Below, piece after piece: positions 17,810 through 25,817 of a DNA stretch of 62,328 nt. This DNA is from Desulfurococcales archaeon (GTDB lineage: Archaea; Thermoproteota; Thermoprotei_A; Sulfolobales; NBVN01). Both the position numbers and the translations under genes were made by a program. The stretch spans positions 1 through 62,328 of the forward strand of contig WAOK01000079.1 of NCBI GenBank assembly GCA_015521325.1, written 5' to 3'. The notes beneath the pieces are model-generated. The model ran no database searches, was not told the origin of the DNA, and worked only from the letters and a program-made list of their open reading frames with translations. Numbering within the stretch: the first letter of the stretch is position 1; each line of letters opens with the position of its first letter.

Positions 17810-19203
17810 CTTCGGCTTCCTCTAACCTCCTTATCGACGTCAGCGATTATTTCCTCGACGATGTCGAGGGCCTTATGGGCAATCTCTTCAGTTATAACTA
17901 GCGGGGGCGCTATCCTTATCGTTGAGACTCCTGCTCCTATTAGAGCAACACCTCTCCTAAAGGACCTGTTCAGTATATCGCCTATTCTCTTCTTCAGCGG
18001 TTTCTTGCTCTCCTTCGACTCAACTAACTCAACACCTATCATTAGGCCCTTACCCCTGACGTCACCAACTATCTCGTACTTATCGACCCACTCCCTCACC
18101 CTCCTCATTATTGATTCGCCGACCCTAGCTGCGTTCTCTACTGCCCCAGCGCTCAAGATCTCGTAGACAGCCTCTGCCGCTGCTAGGGCGACTGGGTTAC
18201 CTCCGAATGTGTTGGCGTGCGAGCCTCCGGGCAGCGTCATCACGTCATCGCGCCCGAATATCGCGCCTAGCGGCAGGCCCGAGGCTATGGCCTTTGCCGT
18301 AGCTATTAGGTCAGGCTTGACGTCCCAGTGCTCTATGGCGAACCACTTGCCAGTGCGCCCGAATCCCGACTGCACCTCGTCCACGACGAGCAATATTCCG
18401 TGCTTCTCTGTGAGCTTCCTTAGCTTTGGGAAGAAGTTGTCGGGAGGGACTACGTACCCGCCCTCTCCCTGTATCGGCTCTATGAAGACTGCTGCTACCT
18501 CTGTTGGGTCGACGAGCCTGCTAAATACCCAGTCCTCCATGAACCCTATTACGGCGTCGCCGCACTCTTCGGGCTCGGCGGCGAAGGGACACCTATAGGG
18601 GTAGGGGTAGGGTACGTGGATGACGCCGCTCATGAGCGGCTGGAATCCCTTCCGGTGGATAGGCTTGCTCGCAGAGAGCGCCATAGAACCTGTCGTCCTG
18701 CCGTGGAAGGCTCCGTAGAAGGCTATTATGTAGGGACGGGAGCCTTTGTGGTACCCCCTAGTTATTTTTATTGAGCCCTCGATACTCTCTGTGCCGCTGT
18801 TTGTGAAGAATACTCTCCCCTTGCCAGGCAATGGAACCTTCGTCAAGATCTTTTTACTGTACCTGACCGCTTCCTCATAATAGAAATCCGTTAATGAGTA
18901 ATGGATGAGTTTCTCAACCTGCCTGCGAACACTCTCGACAACAAGAGGATGTGAGTGACCAACATTCATGACAGCTAGGCCGGAGTTATAATCGATATAT
19001 ATGTTTCCATCAACGTCCTCCACAGCAACACCATAAGCACGTTTAGCGACTAGAGGATACCACCTCACAAATGACTGCATTATGTACTCACTGTCCATGC
19101 TAAGGATTTCCCTAGCCTTTGGTCCGGGGGGGTCGACCACCATCTTAGGGATGTTTTCGTTAGAGTATGTGTCGGTGTAGTAGAATATGAGGTCTTCTCT
19201 CAT
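17806..19203 (-). CDS. Class III PLP-dependent aminotransferase (acetylornithine/4-aminobutyrate type)
   Basis: The 465-residue enzyme has the hallmarks of subgroup II aminotransferases: FTNSGTESIEGSIK for PLP phosphate binding, GAFHGRT, the VDEVQSGFGRTGK aspartate segment, and the catalytic lysine in ATAKAIASGLPLGA followed by HANTFGGNPVA. It moves an amino group between a terminal amine (such as GABA, ornithine or a related omega-amino acid) and 2-oxoglutarate. The long N-terminus with a conserved PGPKAREIL matches the archaeal GabT-like/omega-aminotransferase branch. The precise substrate cannot be read from sequence. AGGTGA precedes the ATG at a good distance. Confidence 0.88.
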   Translation of the reverse strand: MREDLIFYYTDTYSNENIPKMVVDPPGPKAREILSMDSEYIMQSFVRWYPLVAKRAYGVAVEDVDGNIYIDYNSGLAVMNVGHSHPLVVESVRRQVEKLIHYSLTDFYYEEAVRYSKKILTKVPLPGKGRVFFTNSGTESIEGSIKITRGYHKGSRPYIIAFYGAFHGRTTGSMALSASKPIHRKGFQPLMSGVIHVPYPYPYRCPFAAEPEECGDAVIGFMEDWVFSRLVDPTEVAAVFIEPIQGEGGYVVPPDNFFPKLRKLTEKHGILLVVDEVQSGFGRTGKWFAIEHWDVKPDLIATAKAIASGLPLGAIFGRDDVMTLPGGSHANTFGGNPVALAAAEAVYEILSAGAVENAARVGESIMRRVREWVDKYEIVGDVRGKGLMIGVELVESKESKKPLKKRIGDILNRSFRRGVALIGAGVSTIRIAPPLVITEEIAHKALDIVEEIIADVDKEVRGSRR

Positions 19204-19270
19204 ATGTTCACCTGTGAATAACTCTTAGAATGAAGTTAAAGAAAATTCAGAGAAAAAGAATAAAAAAACA

Positions 19271-19279
19271 CTTAATTTG
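19271..19279 (+). promoter_or_regulatory. TATA box upstream of a small hypothetical gene
   Basis: CTTAATTTG is placed to start transcription near 19301, followed by GAGGG at 19302-19306 and the ATG at 19312. Confidence 0.35.
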
Positions 19280-19311
19280 CGTATACACATAACCTCACTC
19301 TGAGGGTACAA

Positions 19312-19515
19312 ATGAGTAAGCAGAGAGCCAGTAAGAGGGTGGAGTTCGAACTCGTCGAGGAGTACTACTATGCTGGCCAACACAGGTTTAGGCTCAAGGT
19401 TAGAGGAACCTCTGTCATAATCAACGTTGCTGCCAACAACTTAGATGAAGCCACTGAGAAAGCGTTCGAAATAATACGTAGCTCTGGTATGCTAAAGGAT
19501 CTACTAGAGGATTAA
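19312..19515 (+). CDS. Small hypothetical protein
   Basis: Protein of 67 residues with alternating strands and one helix: VEFELVEEYYYAGQHRFRLK, then RGTSVIINVAANNLDEATEK and a C-terminal helix. The size and beta-beta-alpha feel recall small ribosomal proteins such as LX/eL20, but the characteristic residues of that family are not evident. It has a good ribosome binding site and promoter. It is convergent with the tRNA-Pro gene, whose 3' end is four bases past its stop. Confidence 0.6.
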   Translation: MSKQRASKRVEFELVEEYYYAGQHRFRLKVRGTSVIINVAANNLDEATEKAFEIIRSSGMLKDLLED

Positions 19516-19518
19516 CTG

Positions 19519-19625
19519 TGGTGGGGCCGCCGGGATTTGAACCCGGGACCACCAGCGCTCCGGGTACCCCGGAGCCGGGGGAACCTCCCCAGGCTGGCAT
19601 CCTAGCCAAGCTAGACGACGGCCCC
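19519..19625 (-). tRNA. tRNA-Pro (anticodon GGG) with an intron after position 37
   Basis: On the minus strand the acceptor stem GGGGCCG pairs with CGGCCCC, the discriminator is A and CCA is encoded. The T arm is CCGGG-TTCAAAT-CCCGG and the D arm is GTCTAG...TAGGAT. The anticodon stem CCAGC/GCTGG closes only if 29 bases (19558-19586) are removed, giving the loop CTGGGGC and anticodon GGG. AT-rich TTAAAACC upstream (near 19645) serves as a promoter. Confidence 0.9.
19558..19586 (-). other. tRNA-Pro intron with bulge-helix-bulge fold
   Basis: The intron starts AGG and ends GAG. Its own arms GGT-T-CCCC and GGGG-T-ACC pair around a CGGCTCC loop. The exon CTGG pairs with CGG or CCGG at the intron end, leaving three-base bulges GGA and AGC at the two splice sites, which is the form cut by the archaeal splicing endonuclease. 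Confidence 0.8.
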
Positions 19626-19692
19626 CGATTCGGGATTATTACGGGGTTTTAAGGATTTAACGGCAGGGTACCCAGGCGCGTGGTGGGCACCA

Positions 19693-20247
19693 GTGAGGGT
19701 ATTTATTGCAATCGAGGTTGAGAACGCCGAGGTTCTGAATAAGCTGATATTGATTAAAAGAGAGATCGAATCATGCGGAGGGAAGGCCATTAAGCCCGTT
19801 GAGGACGAGAACATACACCTAACAATAAGATTCATAGGCGAGGTGCCTGAGTCTTACCTTCCAAGGATCCGTGAATGCATGGATATGATGAAGACTATCA
19901 AGCGCTTCAACATAACTATCGCAGGTATTGGTGCGTTTCCTAGTCCTGCCCGACCTAGGGTTATATGGGCTGGTGTTGTTGATGGTGTTAAGGAGCTTAA
20001 AGAACTGAGAACTATAACCGACAGATGCCTTAAGGGTATAGCACAACCAGATAGGCACGGGTTCTCGCCTCATATCACTCTAGCTAGAATTAAGGGCCGT
20101 ATAGGTTCATGTATAAGGGACATAATGGAGAGATATGCAGATAAAATCATCGGCAACACACCCGTAACTAAGGTAGTACTGAAGCAGAGTAGGCTCACAC
20201 CAAAAGGACCAATATATACTGACATATACACTGTTAACCTGGAGTGA
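19693..20247 (+). CDS. thpR: RNA 2',3'-cyclic phosphodiesterase / 2'-5' RNA ligase (ThpR)
   Basis: Member of the 2H phosphoesterase family, 184 residues. Both catalytic HxT motifs are present: HLT at residues 42-44 (NIHLTIRFIGEV) and HIT at 127-129 (FSPHITLARIKG). The enzyme opens 2',3'-cyclic phosphates on RNA and can ligate tRNA halves through a 2'-5' bond in vitro. It starts with GTG. It lies between an intron-containing tRNA and the CCA-adding enzyme, which suits a role in tRNA end handling. Its stop overlaps the upstream region of the CCA gene. Confidence 0.93.
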   Translation: MRVFIAIEVENAEVLNKLILIKREIESCGGKAIKPVEDENIHLTIRFIGEVPESYLPRIRECMDMMKTIKRFNITIAGIGAFPSPARPRVIWAGVVDGVKELKELRTITDRCLKGIAQPDRHGFSPHITLARIKGRIGSCIRDIMERYADKIIGNTPVTKVVLKQSRLTPKGPIYTDIYTVNLE

Positions 20248-20252
20248 ATAGA

Positions 20253-21704
20253 ATGAATAAGAAGCTGCAAAAACTGCTGACGAAAGTAATAGAAAAGATA
20301 AAACCAACCACAGAAGAATTAGCCAAAGCTAGAGAATTATTCAATAAGCTAAGGGACATAATTGAAGAAGAATTATCCAGAAGAATTAGCTACGATTTCA
20401 TAATTGAGTTAGAAGGAAGCGTGGCAAAGGGCACGGCACTACGTGGCGAGCTCGACCTTGACATTTTTGTGCTAATAAGAAATAAGGAATTAAATAATGA
20501 ATGGATTGAGCGAGAAGTGCTAAACCCTCTAGTGAACACTCTTAGAACACGCGGTTATACCGTCGAGCTCAGGTATGCATCACATCCATACATTCGGGTA
20601 ATAGCTGAGGTAGAGACAGATATTGTGCCGGCATACTGGGCAAATAGTATCGATGAGATAAAGACACCGGTCGACAGAACACCTTTCCACACAAAATTCG
20701 TTAGAGAGCACATAGAGGAGGAACCGAGATTAGCTGACGAGATAAGGCTGACGAAGAAGTTCTTTAAAGGAATTGGTGTTTACGGTGCAGAGATAAAAAC
20801 TCAGGGCTTCTCCGGCTACCTGAGCGAGATCCTCACTATAAGATACGGATCTTTCCTTGGACTTCTAAGGGCCATGAGTGAGTGGAGGCCTCCCGAAGTA
20901 GTCAACACAGCCCGGAACCAACCACCTAAGTATGAACTCATAAAGTTATTCAAGGACGCAGCCCTCATAGTACCTGACCCTGTCGACTGGAGGAGAAACG
21001 CAGCTGCAGCAGTCTCCCTAAGAACGATGGCAAGGGCATGCCTTGCTTCATCGTACTTCCTCCGAAGACCGTCACTCAATTTCTTCTTCCCATGTACACC
21101 CAGCTATGATGTCAGGGAACTATGCGATTCACTTAATACCGTGATAAGTCGTGGAGTAATCCCCACCATCCTTTTCCTCACTTCTTCAGACAGCGCACTC
21201 CCACCAGAGACGGGCTGGGGTGAGGTAAGAAGGCTTGAGAAACGCTTAAGATCGATTGCAAAGGGACTTAACTTCACCATAGTGCATACGGACTCGTTCG
21301 TTGATGAAGATACAAAAAATGCGTACATTTACGTTGAGATCTGGGCAAATCACAGCGATTACGAGCTAAGGACAGGACCTGATGCATTCACCCATCCCAA
21401 CGCTGAGAATTTCCTAGATCATTACTTTACAAAGGCGGGAGCGATCGGGCCTTGGGTTGGTCACGACGGGATCCTGTATGTGATTAGGAAAAGAAAGTAC
21501 AGGAGTATAGAAGAACTAGTAATCTCCAGGAAAGAGGAGCTCCGGACTAAGCACTATTATGTAGCACTACTTGCATCGGACTGCTCTTCAATACTCTCAT
21601 TGCCGGGCATCAACAAACCAGGAGTACTGACTTGGCTGGTAGAGACCGTTAAGAGGGTCGAGCCCTGGCTTAGGATGTGCTCGGAGGCGAAGCGTCTCAC
21701 CTGA
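20253..21704 (+). CDS. cca: CCA-adding enzyme, archaeal class I
   Basis: tRNA nucleotidyltransferase that adds or repairs the 3' CCA end without a template. Residues ~50-75 carry the polymerase-beta signature EGSVAKGTALRGELDLDIFV with the GS and D-x-D catalytic residues; later segments such as KRFFKGIGVYGAEIKTQGFS-like (here KKFFKGIGVYGAEI) and GFSGYL match the archaeal class. Length (~483) is normal. The ATG at 20253 is preferred over a GTG at 20244 because GGAG at 20240-20243 would be too close to the latter. The 3' end overlaps a convergent zinc-ribbon gene by 148 bases. Confidence 0.93.
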   Translation: MNKKLQKLLTKVIEKIKPTTEELAKARELFNKLRDIIEEELSRRISYDFIIELEGSVAKGTALRGELDLDIFVLIRNKELNNEWIEREVLNPLVNTLRTRGYTVELRYASHPYIRVIAEVETDIVPAYWANSIDEIKTPVDRTPFHTKFVREHIEEEPRLADEIRLTKKFFKGIGVYGAEIKTQGFSGYLSEILTIRYGSFLGLLRAMSEWRPPEVVNTARNQPPKYELIKLFKDAALIVPDPVDWRRNAAAAVSLRTMARACLASSYFLRRPSLNFFFPCTPSYDVRELCDSLNTVISRGVIPTILFLTSSDSALPPETGWGEVRRLEKRLRSIAKGLNFTIVHTDSFVDEDTKNAYIYVEIWANHSDYELRTGPDAFTHPNAENFLDHYFTKAGAIGPWVGHDGILYVIRKRKYRSIEELVISRKEELRTKHYYVALLASDCSSILSLPGINKPGVLTWLVETVKRVEPWLRMCSEAKRLT

Positions 21705-21916
21705 TCCATCAACATGTATCTCTTGCTTGGTGCTCTCCCGAGGATGAAGACATCGCTGAGTGATGGTTCTCCTAGAGGCATTTTACACCTAGGACATACT
21801 GCTCCTACCCTCTCCCTAAGTTCTGAGGGCGTTGGCAAACCATAACAGTCCTGTCCAACGCGTTCAAAGACGTATATTACCTCGCCACAATGACGACAAA
21901 CGTAGACAACCGGCAC
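21557..21916 (-). CDS. Small zinc-ribbon protein
   Basis: About 119 residues from a GTG at 21916, which has GGTGA four bases upstream. Two CxxC pairs form one zinc ribbon: CRHCGEVIYVFERVG and, about 30 residues on, CPRCKMPLG. The following SDVFILGRAP and YMLMDQVRR resemble conserved archaeal zinc-ribbon hypotheticals. The C-terminal ~50 residues are encoded antisense to the cca coding sequence and look low-complexity, so the functional part may be the first 70 residues. No function is known to me. Confidence 0.6.
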   Translation of the reverse strand: MPVVYVCRHCGEVIYVFERVGQDCYGLPTPSELRERVGAVCPRCKMPLGEPSLSDVFILGRAPSKRYMLMDQVRRFASEHILSQGSTLLTVSTSQVSTPGLLMPGNESIEEQSDASSAT

Positions 21917-22092
21917 GAAATCACCACGTACTGAATTACTGCTTACTGAGTGATAAGATATTACCAAGTAAATACGACGCCACATCCAGAGAACATACTG
22001 GTGTGTCTAAGTGAGTAATACCTTAATTCAGCAATGTTCCTACGTCAGAAACGATGCTTATTTACCTTAATCGATGTGGTTGGAGGGCACTG

Positions 22093-22677
22093 ATGAGTAA
22101 ACGATTGCTGATATGTGTTACAGGAATGCCCGGCTCCGGAAAATCCGTAATTTCGAAGACACTCGGCAAACTAGCGAGGAAAGTTGTGAGTATGGGAGAT
22201 GCCGTCCGTGAGGAGGCGAGGAGACGAGGACTCCCTACAGACCTAAAGACCATGATGGAGCTGGCTCAGCGACTTAGAGAAGAGCATGGACCAGCAGCGG
22301 TAGCTAAACTCGTTATTGAGATGCTAGGAGACGAGGGTACCTACATTATTGATGGGGTGCGTTCTTTACACGAAATAGGCGTTTTCCGGCAATTCGGCGA
22401 GGTGTTGGTAGTTGCTGTGCACGCTTCACCGCGGACAAGATTTCTGAGGCTCTCTGCTAGAGGGAGAAGGGATGATCCTAAATCCTGGAAGGAGTTCGTG
22501 GCGAGGGACATGAAGGAGCTAGGGTTCGGCATAGGGGATGTGATAGCCCTCGCCGACGTAATGGTAGTCAATGAGGATAAGAGCCCCGAAGAGGTAGCTA
22601 ATGAGGCACTGGAAGCAGTCAGGAGGGTGCTGAGACGTGCTCGTGGTGAGGGCGGAGGCGGAGGTCAGGCCGACTGA
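22093..22677 (+). CDS. UPF0200-family P-loop nucleotide kinase-like protein
   Basis: Protein of 194 residues with a Walker A GMPGSGKS near the N-terminus, GDAVREEARRRGL as an NMP-kinase-like substrate segment, YIIDGVRSLHEI as Walker B region, and an RGRRDDPKSW lid. This is the archaeal UPF0200 group, related to dephospho-CoA and adenylate kinases. The ATG at 22093 is chosen for GGAGGG nine bases upstream. It overlaps the UPF0201 gene by about 40 bases, a common archaeal pairing. Confidence 0.85.
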   Translation: MSKRLLICVTGMPGSGKSVISKTLGKLARKVVSMGDAVREEARRRGLPTDLKTMMELAQRLREEHGPAAVAKLVIEMLGDEGTYIIDGVRSLHEIGVFRQFGEVLVVAVHASPRTRFLRLSARGRRDDPKSWKEFVARDMKELGFGIGDVIALADVMVVNEDKSPEEVANEALEAVRRVLRRARGEGGGGGQAD

Positions 22678-23080
22678 GGAAGTAGAGAAGGTGCTGAGGG
22701 CAGTCTCGAATCTGCTCGCCTTCCAGGAGAACGAGATTAAGCTTGAGGACCTAGGCAGCGGGTTCATGATGCTTGTAGCGGAGAGCAGGAGGGTGTCAGC
22801 ACTTCTCCCACTCCACTCCCTAGCACGTAGGGATAAGGTTCTGGACACATTAAGGAAGTACATGCTGAGTAACCTAAGCGGCAACACCATGACGCTCAAG
22901 TTCCATAAACAGACCGCCTACGCTGGCCATATATCACTCCTAACATATGATGACGAATCACCCCTCGGCCCGATAACCGTGACGATAGCCAGTGACAAGA
23001 TAAGGGAAATAATAGATTGGCTGGCACCCCGCACGAGAAAAGGGGTGCCACTGTGGGAGAATGAAGTGCCCAAGGTGTGA
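22637..23080 (+). CDS. UPF0201-family RNA-binding-like protein
   Basis: Protein of 147 residues starting at a GTG inside the preceding gene. It matches the archaeal UPF0201/DUF54 family: VRAEAEVRPTEEVEKVLRAV at the start, TLRKYMLSNLSGNTMTLKFH in the middle and SPLGPITVTIASD near the end. The fold is related to ribosomal protein L5-like RNA-binding domains. Exact role unknown. The 40-base overlap with UPF0200 means the two are coexpressed. Confidence 0.85.
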   Translation: MLVVRAEAEVRPTEEVEKVLRAVSNLLAFQENEIKLEDLGSGFMMLVAESRRVSALLPLHSLARRDKVLDTLRKYMLSNLSGNTMTLKFHKQTAYAGHISLLTYDDESPLGPITVTIASDKIREIIDWLAPRTRKGVPLWENEVPKV

Positions 23081-23088
23081 TGAAGGCA

Positions 23089-23847
23089 CTAGATCAGTAC
23101 CTTCATGAACCTACTGCACAGGTATGTGTTCCCAAAGAACCTCCTCGCCTCACGGAGCAGCCTCTCACGCTCATTGTACCTAGCCGATATGTGGTAAAGG
23201 ACAAGCATCTCAGCATTTACCAACCGGGCAACTCCCGCCGCCTCCGCCGAGGTCGAGTGATATCTTTCCTGGGCCAGTGCTTTGTCGTCAGCTGAGAAAG
23301 CAGAGTCATGAATAAGTACCCGCACATCCCTCAACAAGTCCACTGCCCCACACAGAGGTCTCGTATCGGTAACATACCCGACCAACGCTCCATCCCCCCT
23401 CCTTATCACGTAATAGAGTGTCGGCACTGTATGCCGCGCCTCACCCACAACTACACTCAACCCTCTCCCTAGACTGACCACGTCACCGGGGCTCACCTCA
23501 GATATCTCGATGTCAAAGGGCGGGTCGAAGTAGAGGGCATCGAATGACCTTCTAAGGTACTGGGCGAGGCCTGAAGGGCCAATAACGTGTAGTGCCTTCT
23601 CCCTACCTATGAGCGACATCGACTGAATCAAAGGAATAAGCCCTAAGACGTGATCCCCGTGAAGGTGTGTTATCAGTACGTGAGTGATCTTCACTGGACT
23701 ATAACCGGCCCTAAAGAGCCTGGCTTGAACGCCCTCACCAGCGTCAAGCAGAGCGACTACCCTACCGAGTTCCGCAACCACTGCTGGCAAGTCCTCGCTT
23801 CCTGGGTAGGGCGCTGAGCACCCGAGGAATGTGAGCCTAGCCAACAA
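23089..23847 (-). CDS. rnz: Ribonuclease Z (tRNA 3' endonuclease)
   Basis: Metallo-beta-lactamase nuclease that cuts pre-tRNA 3' trailers. The 252 residues include the zinc motif HLHGDH at 61-66, GEARHTVPTLYYVI, YVTDTRP, and HDSAF and a final HISARY, in the order of the short bacterial/archaeal RNase Z form. It runs in the same direction as the tRNA methylase and PRPP synthetase genes just upstream (gaps of 7 and 2 bases), forming a prs-trmG10-rnz operon. It is convergent with the UPF0200/0201 pair. Confidence 0.95.
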   Translation of the reverse strand: MLARLTFLGCSAPYPGSEDLPAVVAELGRVVALLDAGEGVQARLFRAGYSPVKITHVLITHLHGDHVLGLIPLIQSMSLIGREKALHVIGPSGLAQYLRRSFDALYFDPPFDIEISEVSPGDVVSLGRGLSVVVGEARHTVPTLYYVIRRGDGALVGYVTDTRPLCGAVDLLRDVRVLIHDSAFSADDKALAQERYHSTSAEAAGVARLVNAEMLVLYHISARYNERERLLREARRFFGNTYLCSRFMKVLI

Positions 23848-23854
23848 TTCGGCA

Positions 23855-24856
23855 TCACTTCCTCACGACATAGATTTCGCGGACCAGTGAGCCATGCACC
23901 CAGTTCCTGTGAACCTCAATAATCTTTAGGCCGCGCTCCTCCACCGCCTCATCATCAACGTACTCCAACGCTTGCGCAAACACCCCGTAACCTCCCGGAA
24001 CCAGCGCATCAGCGAGATGATCAAGGAAACAGTTCATAAGACCCCATATGTCGGTACCCTCCGCTCTCGTCATCCTACCATACGGGGGATCCGTTGCTAC
24101 AGCATCAGCTCTCCATACCGGTGAACCACATGCGTCGGAAGCGATCACCGCTGGCGAGCAACCATAGTACTCCACATTTATCGCTGCGCCAACTACGCGC
24201 CTCTCATCTATGTCCACACCCACGGGCCTGGAACCCATGACGCACGCCTCTATCAGCATGGAGCCCACACCACAGAACGGGTCATAGAGCGTCCCGCCTT
24301 CCCTAACCCTGCTCAAGTTAACGAACACCCTGCTGAGCTTAGCAGTCATAGTGCCGGGCATGTAGACAGGCCTCTTAGGCGGATCCCTAGCCCTAAACCA
24401 TGCCTCCCTAACCTCGAACATCCTAAGACCCACTATGAGGGCCCCGCCAGCAACGACCACGTCAACGACGCCTTCACCACCCCTAGTTCTTAGGCCCGCA
24501 CCCCTCGCGACATCTACTACGTCAGAGTACCTGATCCCGGCCCTGCCGTACCCCCTCAGCCTCGTGAACTCCACTCTTAATTTGTCGGTTCCCACATCCT
24601 TGAATAACCTCCGGAGCTCCTCAGCATCAAGAGGTAAATCAAAGACCCTCAGGATATCCCCTCCGAACTTCGCCAGAGCCGCTCTCCTCCGTAACACCTC
24701 ATGTATTCGGGGGCCAGCCTCAACTATCATTAACTGATCGAGTTCCTCCGTAACTCGTAGGTCTATGTCCTCAGCCTCGGCTATGGCGATTACTTCTGCC
24801 CTAGGCAAGGTCCTGTGCTCGCCAGACAGTACTATGTACCTAAGACCCTCCCTCAT
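23855..24856 (-). CDS. tRNA (guanine10-N2)-methyltransferase, THUMP type
   Basis: SAM-dependent enzyme of 333 residues that methylates G10 of tRNA (Trm-G10/Trm11 group). The N-terminal half is a ferredoxin-like plus THUMP RNA-binding region; the C-terminal half has the SAM motif DPFCGVGSMLIEA near residue 198, GVDIDERRV, and the catalytic DPPYGRMT near 258 typical of exocyclic amino methylases. It is sandwiched tightly between prs and rnz. Confidence 0.9.
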   Translation of the reverse strand: MREGLRYIVLSGEHRTLPRAEVIAIAEAEDIDLRVTEELDQLMIVEAGPRIHEVLRRRAALAKFGGDILRVFDLPLDAEELRRLFKDVGTDKLRVEFTRLRGYGRAGIRYSDVVDVARGAGLRTRGGEGVVDVVVAGGALIVGLRMFEVREAWFRARDPPKRPVYMPGTMTAKLSRVFVNLSRVREGGTLYDPFCGVGSMLIEACVMGSRPVGVDIDERRVVGAAINVEYYGCSPAVIASDACGSPVWRADAVATDPPYGRMTRAEGTDIWGLMNCFLDHLADALVPGGYGVFAQALEYVDDEAVEERGLKIIEVHRNWVHGSLVREIYVVRK

Positions 24857-24858
24857 GA

Positions 24859-25767
24859 TTAACCCATTCCGAGAACCTCTTTAATCGCCTGGAGTACCTC
24901 CTCCACAGGGCTCAGGTACGTTATTAGCGGGTGCTCTAGCCTATAGCACGTGGTCACCATCGAAAATATCTTGGTGACGCCAGCGTTCGTCAACCTCGCC
25001 AAGGCCTTCTCTGTTAGGGGTCCGTGACTGACCGCCACAATGACCTTTCTCGCTCCCTGCTCCCTAAGGAATCTTACCACCGATGCCATGGTGCCGCCGG
25101 TCGACATTATGTCGTCGACGACGATGACGTCCCTCCCCCTGACCTCGGGCATTGGGACGAACCTATGCCTTATTTCCCCCGTGAGCCTGTCCCTAAACTT
25201 CTCAACTATCCTGTACTCAGTGGCAAGGGCCTTAGATAGTGCCTCCGCCCTCTTTGCTGCCCCCTTATCAGGCGATACCACTATGGGGTCCTCTACGAAA
25301 TCCCTCAAAGCATTGGCCAACGTGTTTACTGGCAGGACATTAACTGCCCTTCCCGGGAAATGCCTCAGCGAGTCCTCCTTATGAATATCAACAACGACTA
25401 AGCCACCGTAACCAGCGCTGTGGAGAGCCCTTAGCATCGCCCTCACGCTAACGGCCTCACCCTGCAGGAACGCCCTGTCCTGCCTAGCATACGCCAGGTA
25501 AGGTACAACGGCTATGGGCTCTAAACCGGTAACCTCCTTGAGGGCGTCCGCGGCTAGGAGGGCCTCGACTATCATCGAGTCCTGGTTAGGGTACATTGAC
25601 TGAACAACGACGGCCCTCTCGCCATTTAGCGAGCAATCCTCCGGGATCCTAACGTACCTCTCGCCATCCGGGAACACCTTCCTTAGCGCCTCACAGTATC
25701 TCCACCCTGTTTCGGCAGCCACTGCCCTCCCTATCCCCGGATCACACGATAGCGATACCACGAACAC
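24859..25767 (-). CDS. prs: Ribose-phosphate pyrophosphokinase
   Basis: Makes PRPP from ribose 5-phosphate and ATP for nucleotide and histidine synthesis. The 302 residues contain FPDGERYVRIPE near the start, the YLAYARQDR loop, VVVDIHKEDSLRHF as the divalent metal/ribose region, VSPDKGA, and the PRPP loop VIVVDDIMSTGGT near residue 215. It heads the operon with the tRNA methylase and RNase Z genes. It is divergent from the radical SAM gene. Confidence 0.97.
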   Translation of the reverse strand: MFVVSLSCDPGIGRAVAAETGWRYCEALRKVFPDGERYVRIPEDCSLNGERAVVVQSMYPNQDSMIVEALLAADALKEVTGLEPIAVVPYLAYARQDRAFLQGEAVSVRAMLRALHSAGYGGLVVVDIHKEDSLRHFPGRAVNVLPVNTLANALRDFVEDPIVVSPDKGAAKRAEALSKALATEYRIVEKFRDRLTGEIRHRFVPMPEVRGRDVIVVDDIMSTGGTMASVVRFLREQGARKVIVAVSHGPLTEKALARLTNAGVTKIFSMVTTCYRLEHPLITYLSPVEEVLQAIKEVLGMG

Positions 25768-25817
25768 GTCACGGCCCTCAAACTATTAGCTCGGTAGAAC
25801 CTACTAATCTTTAGAGA

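Noticed and set aside
22091-22110. TGATGA followed by CTGA at the start of the UPF0200 gene
   Set aside because: There are no C' and D boxes downstream; the match is the start codon region.
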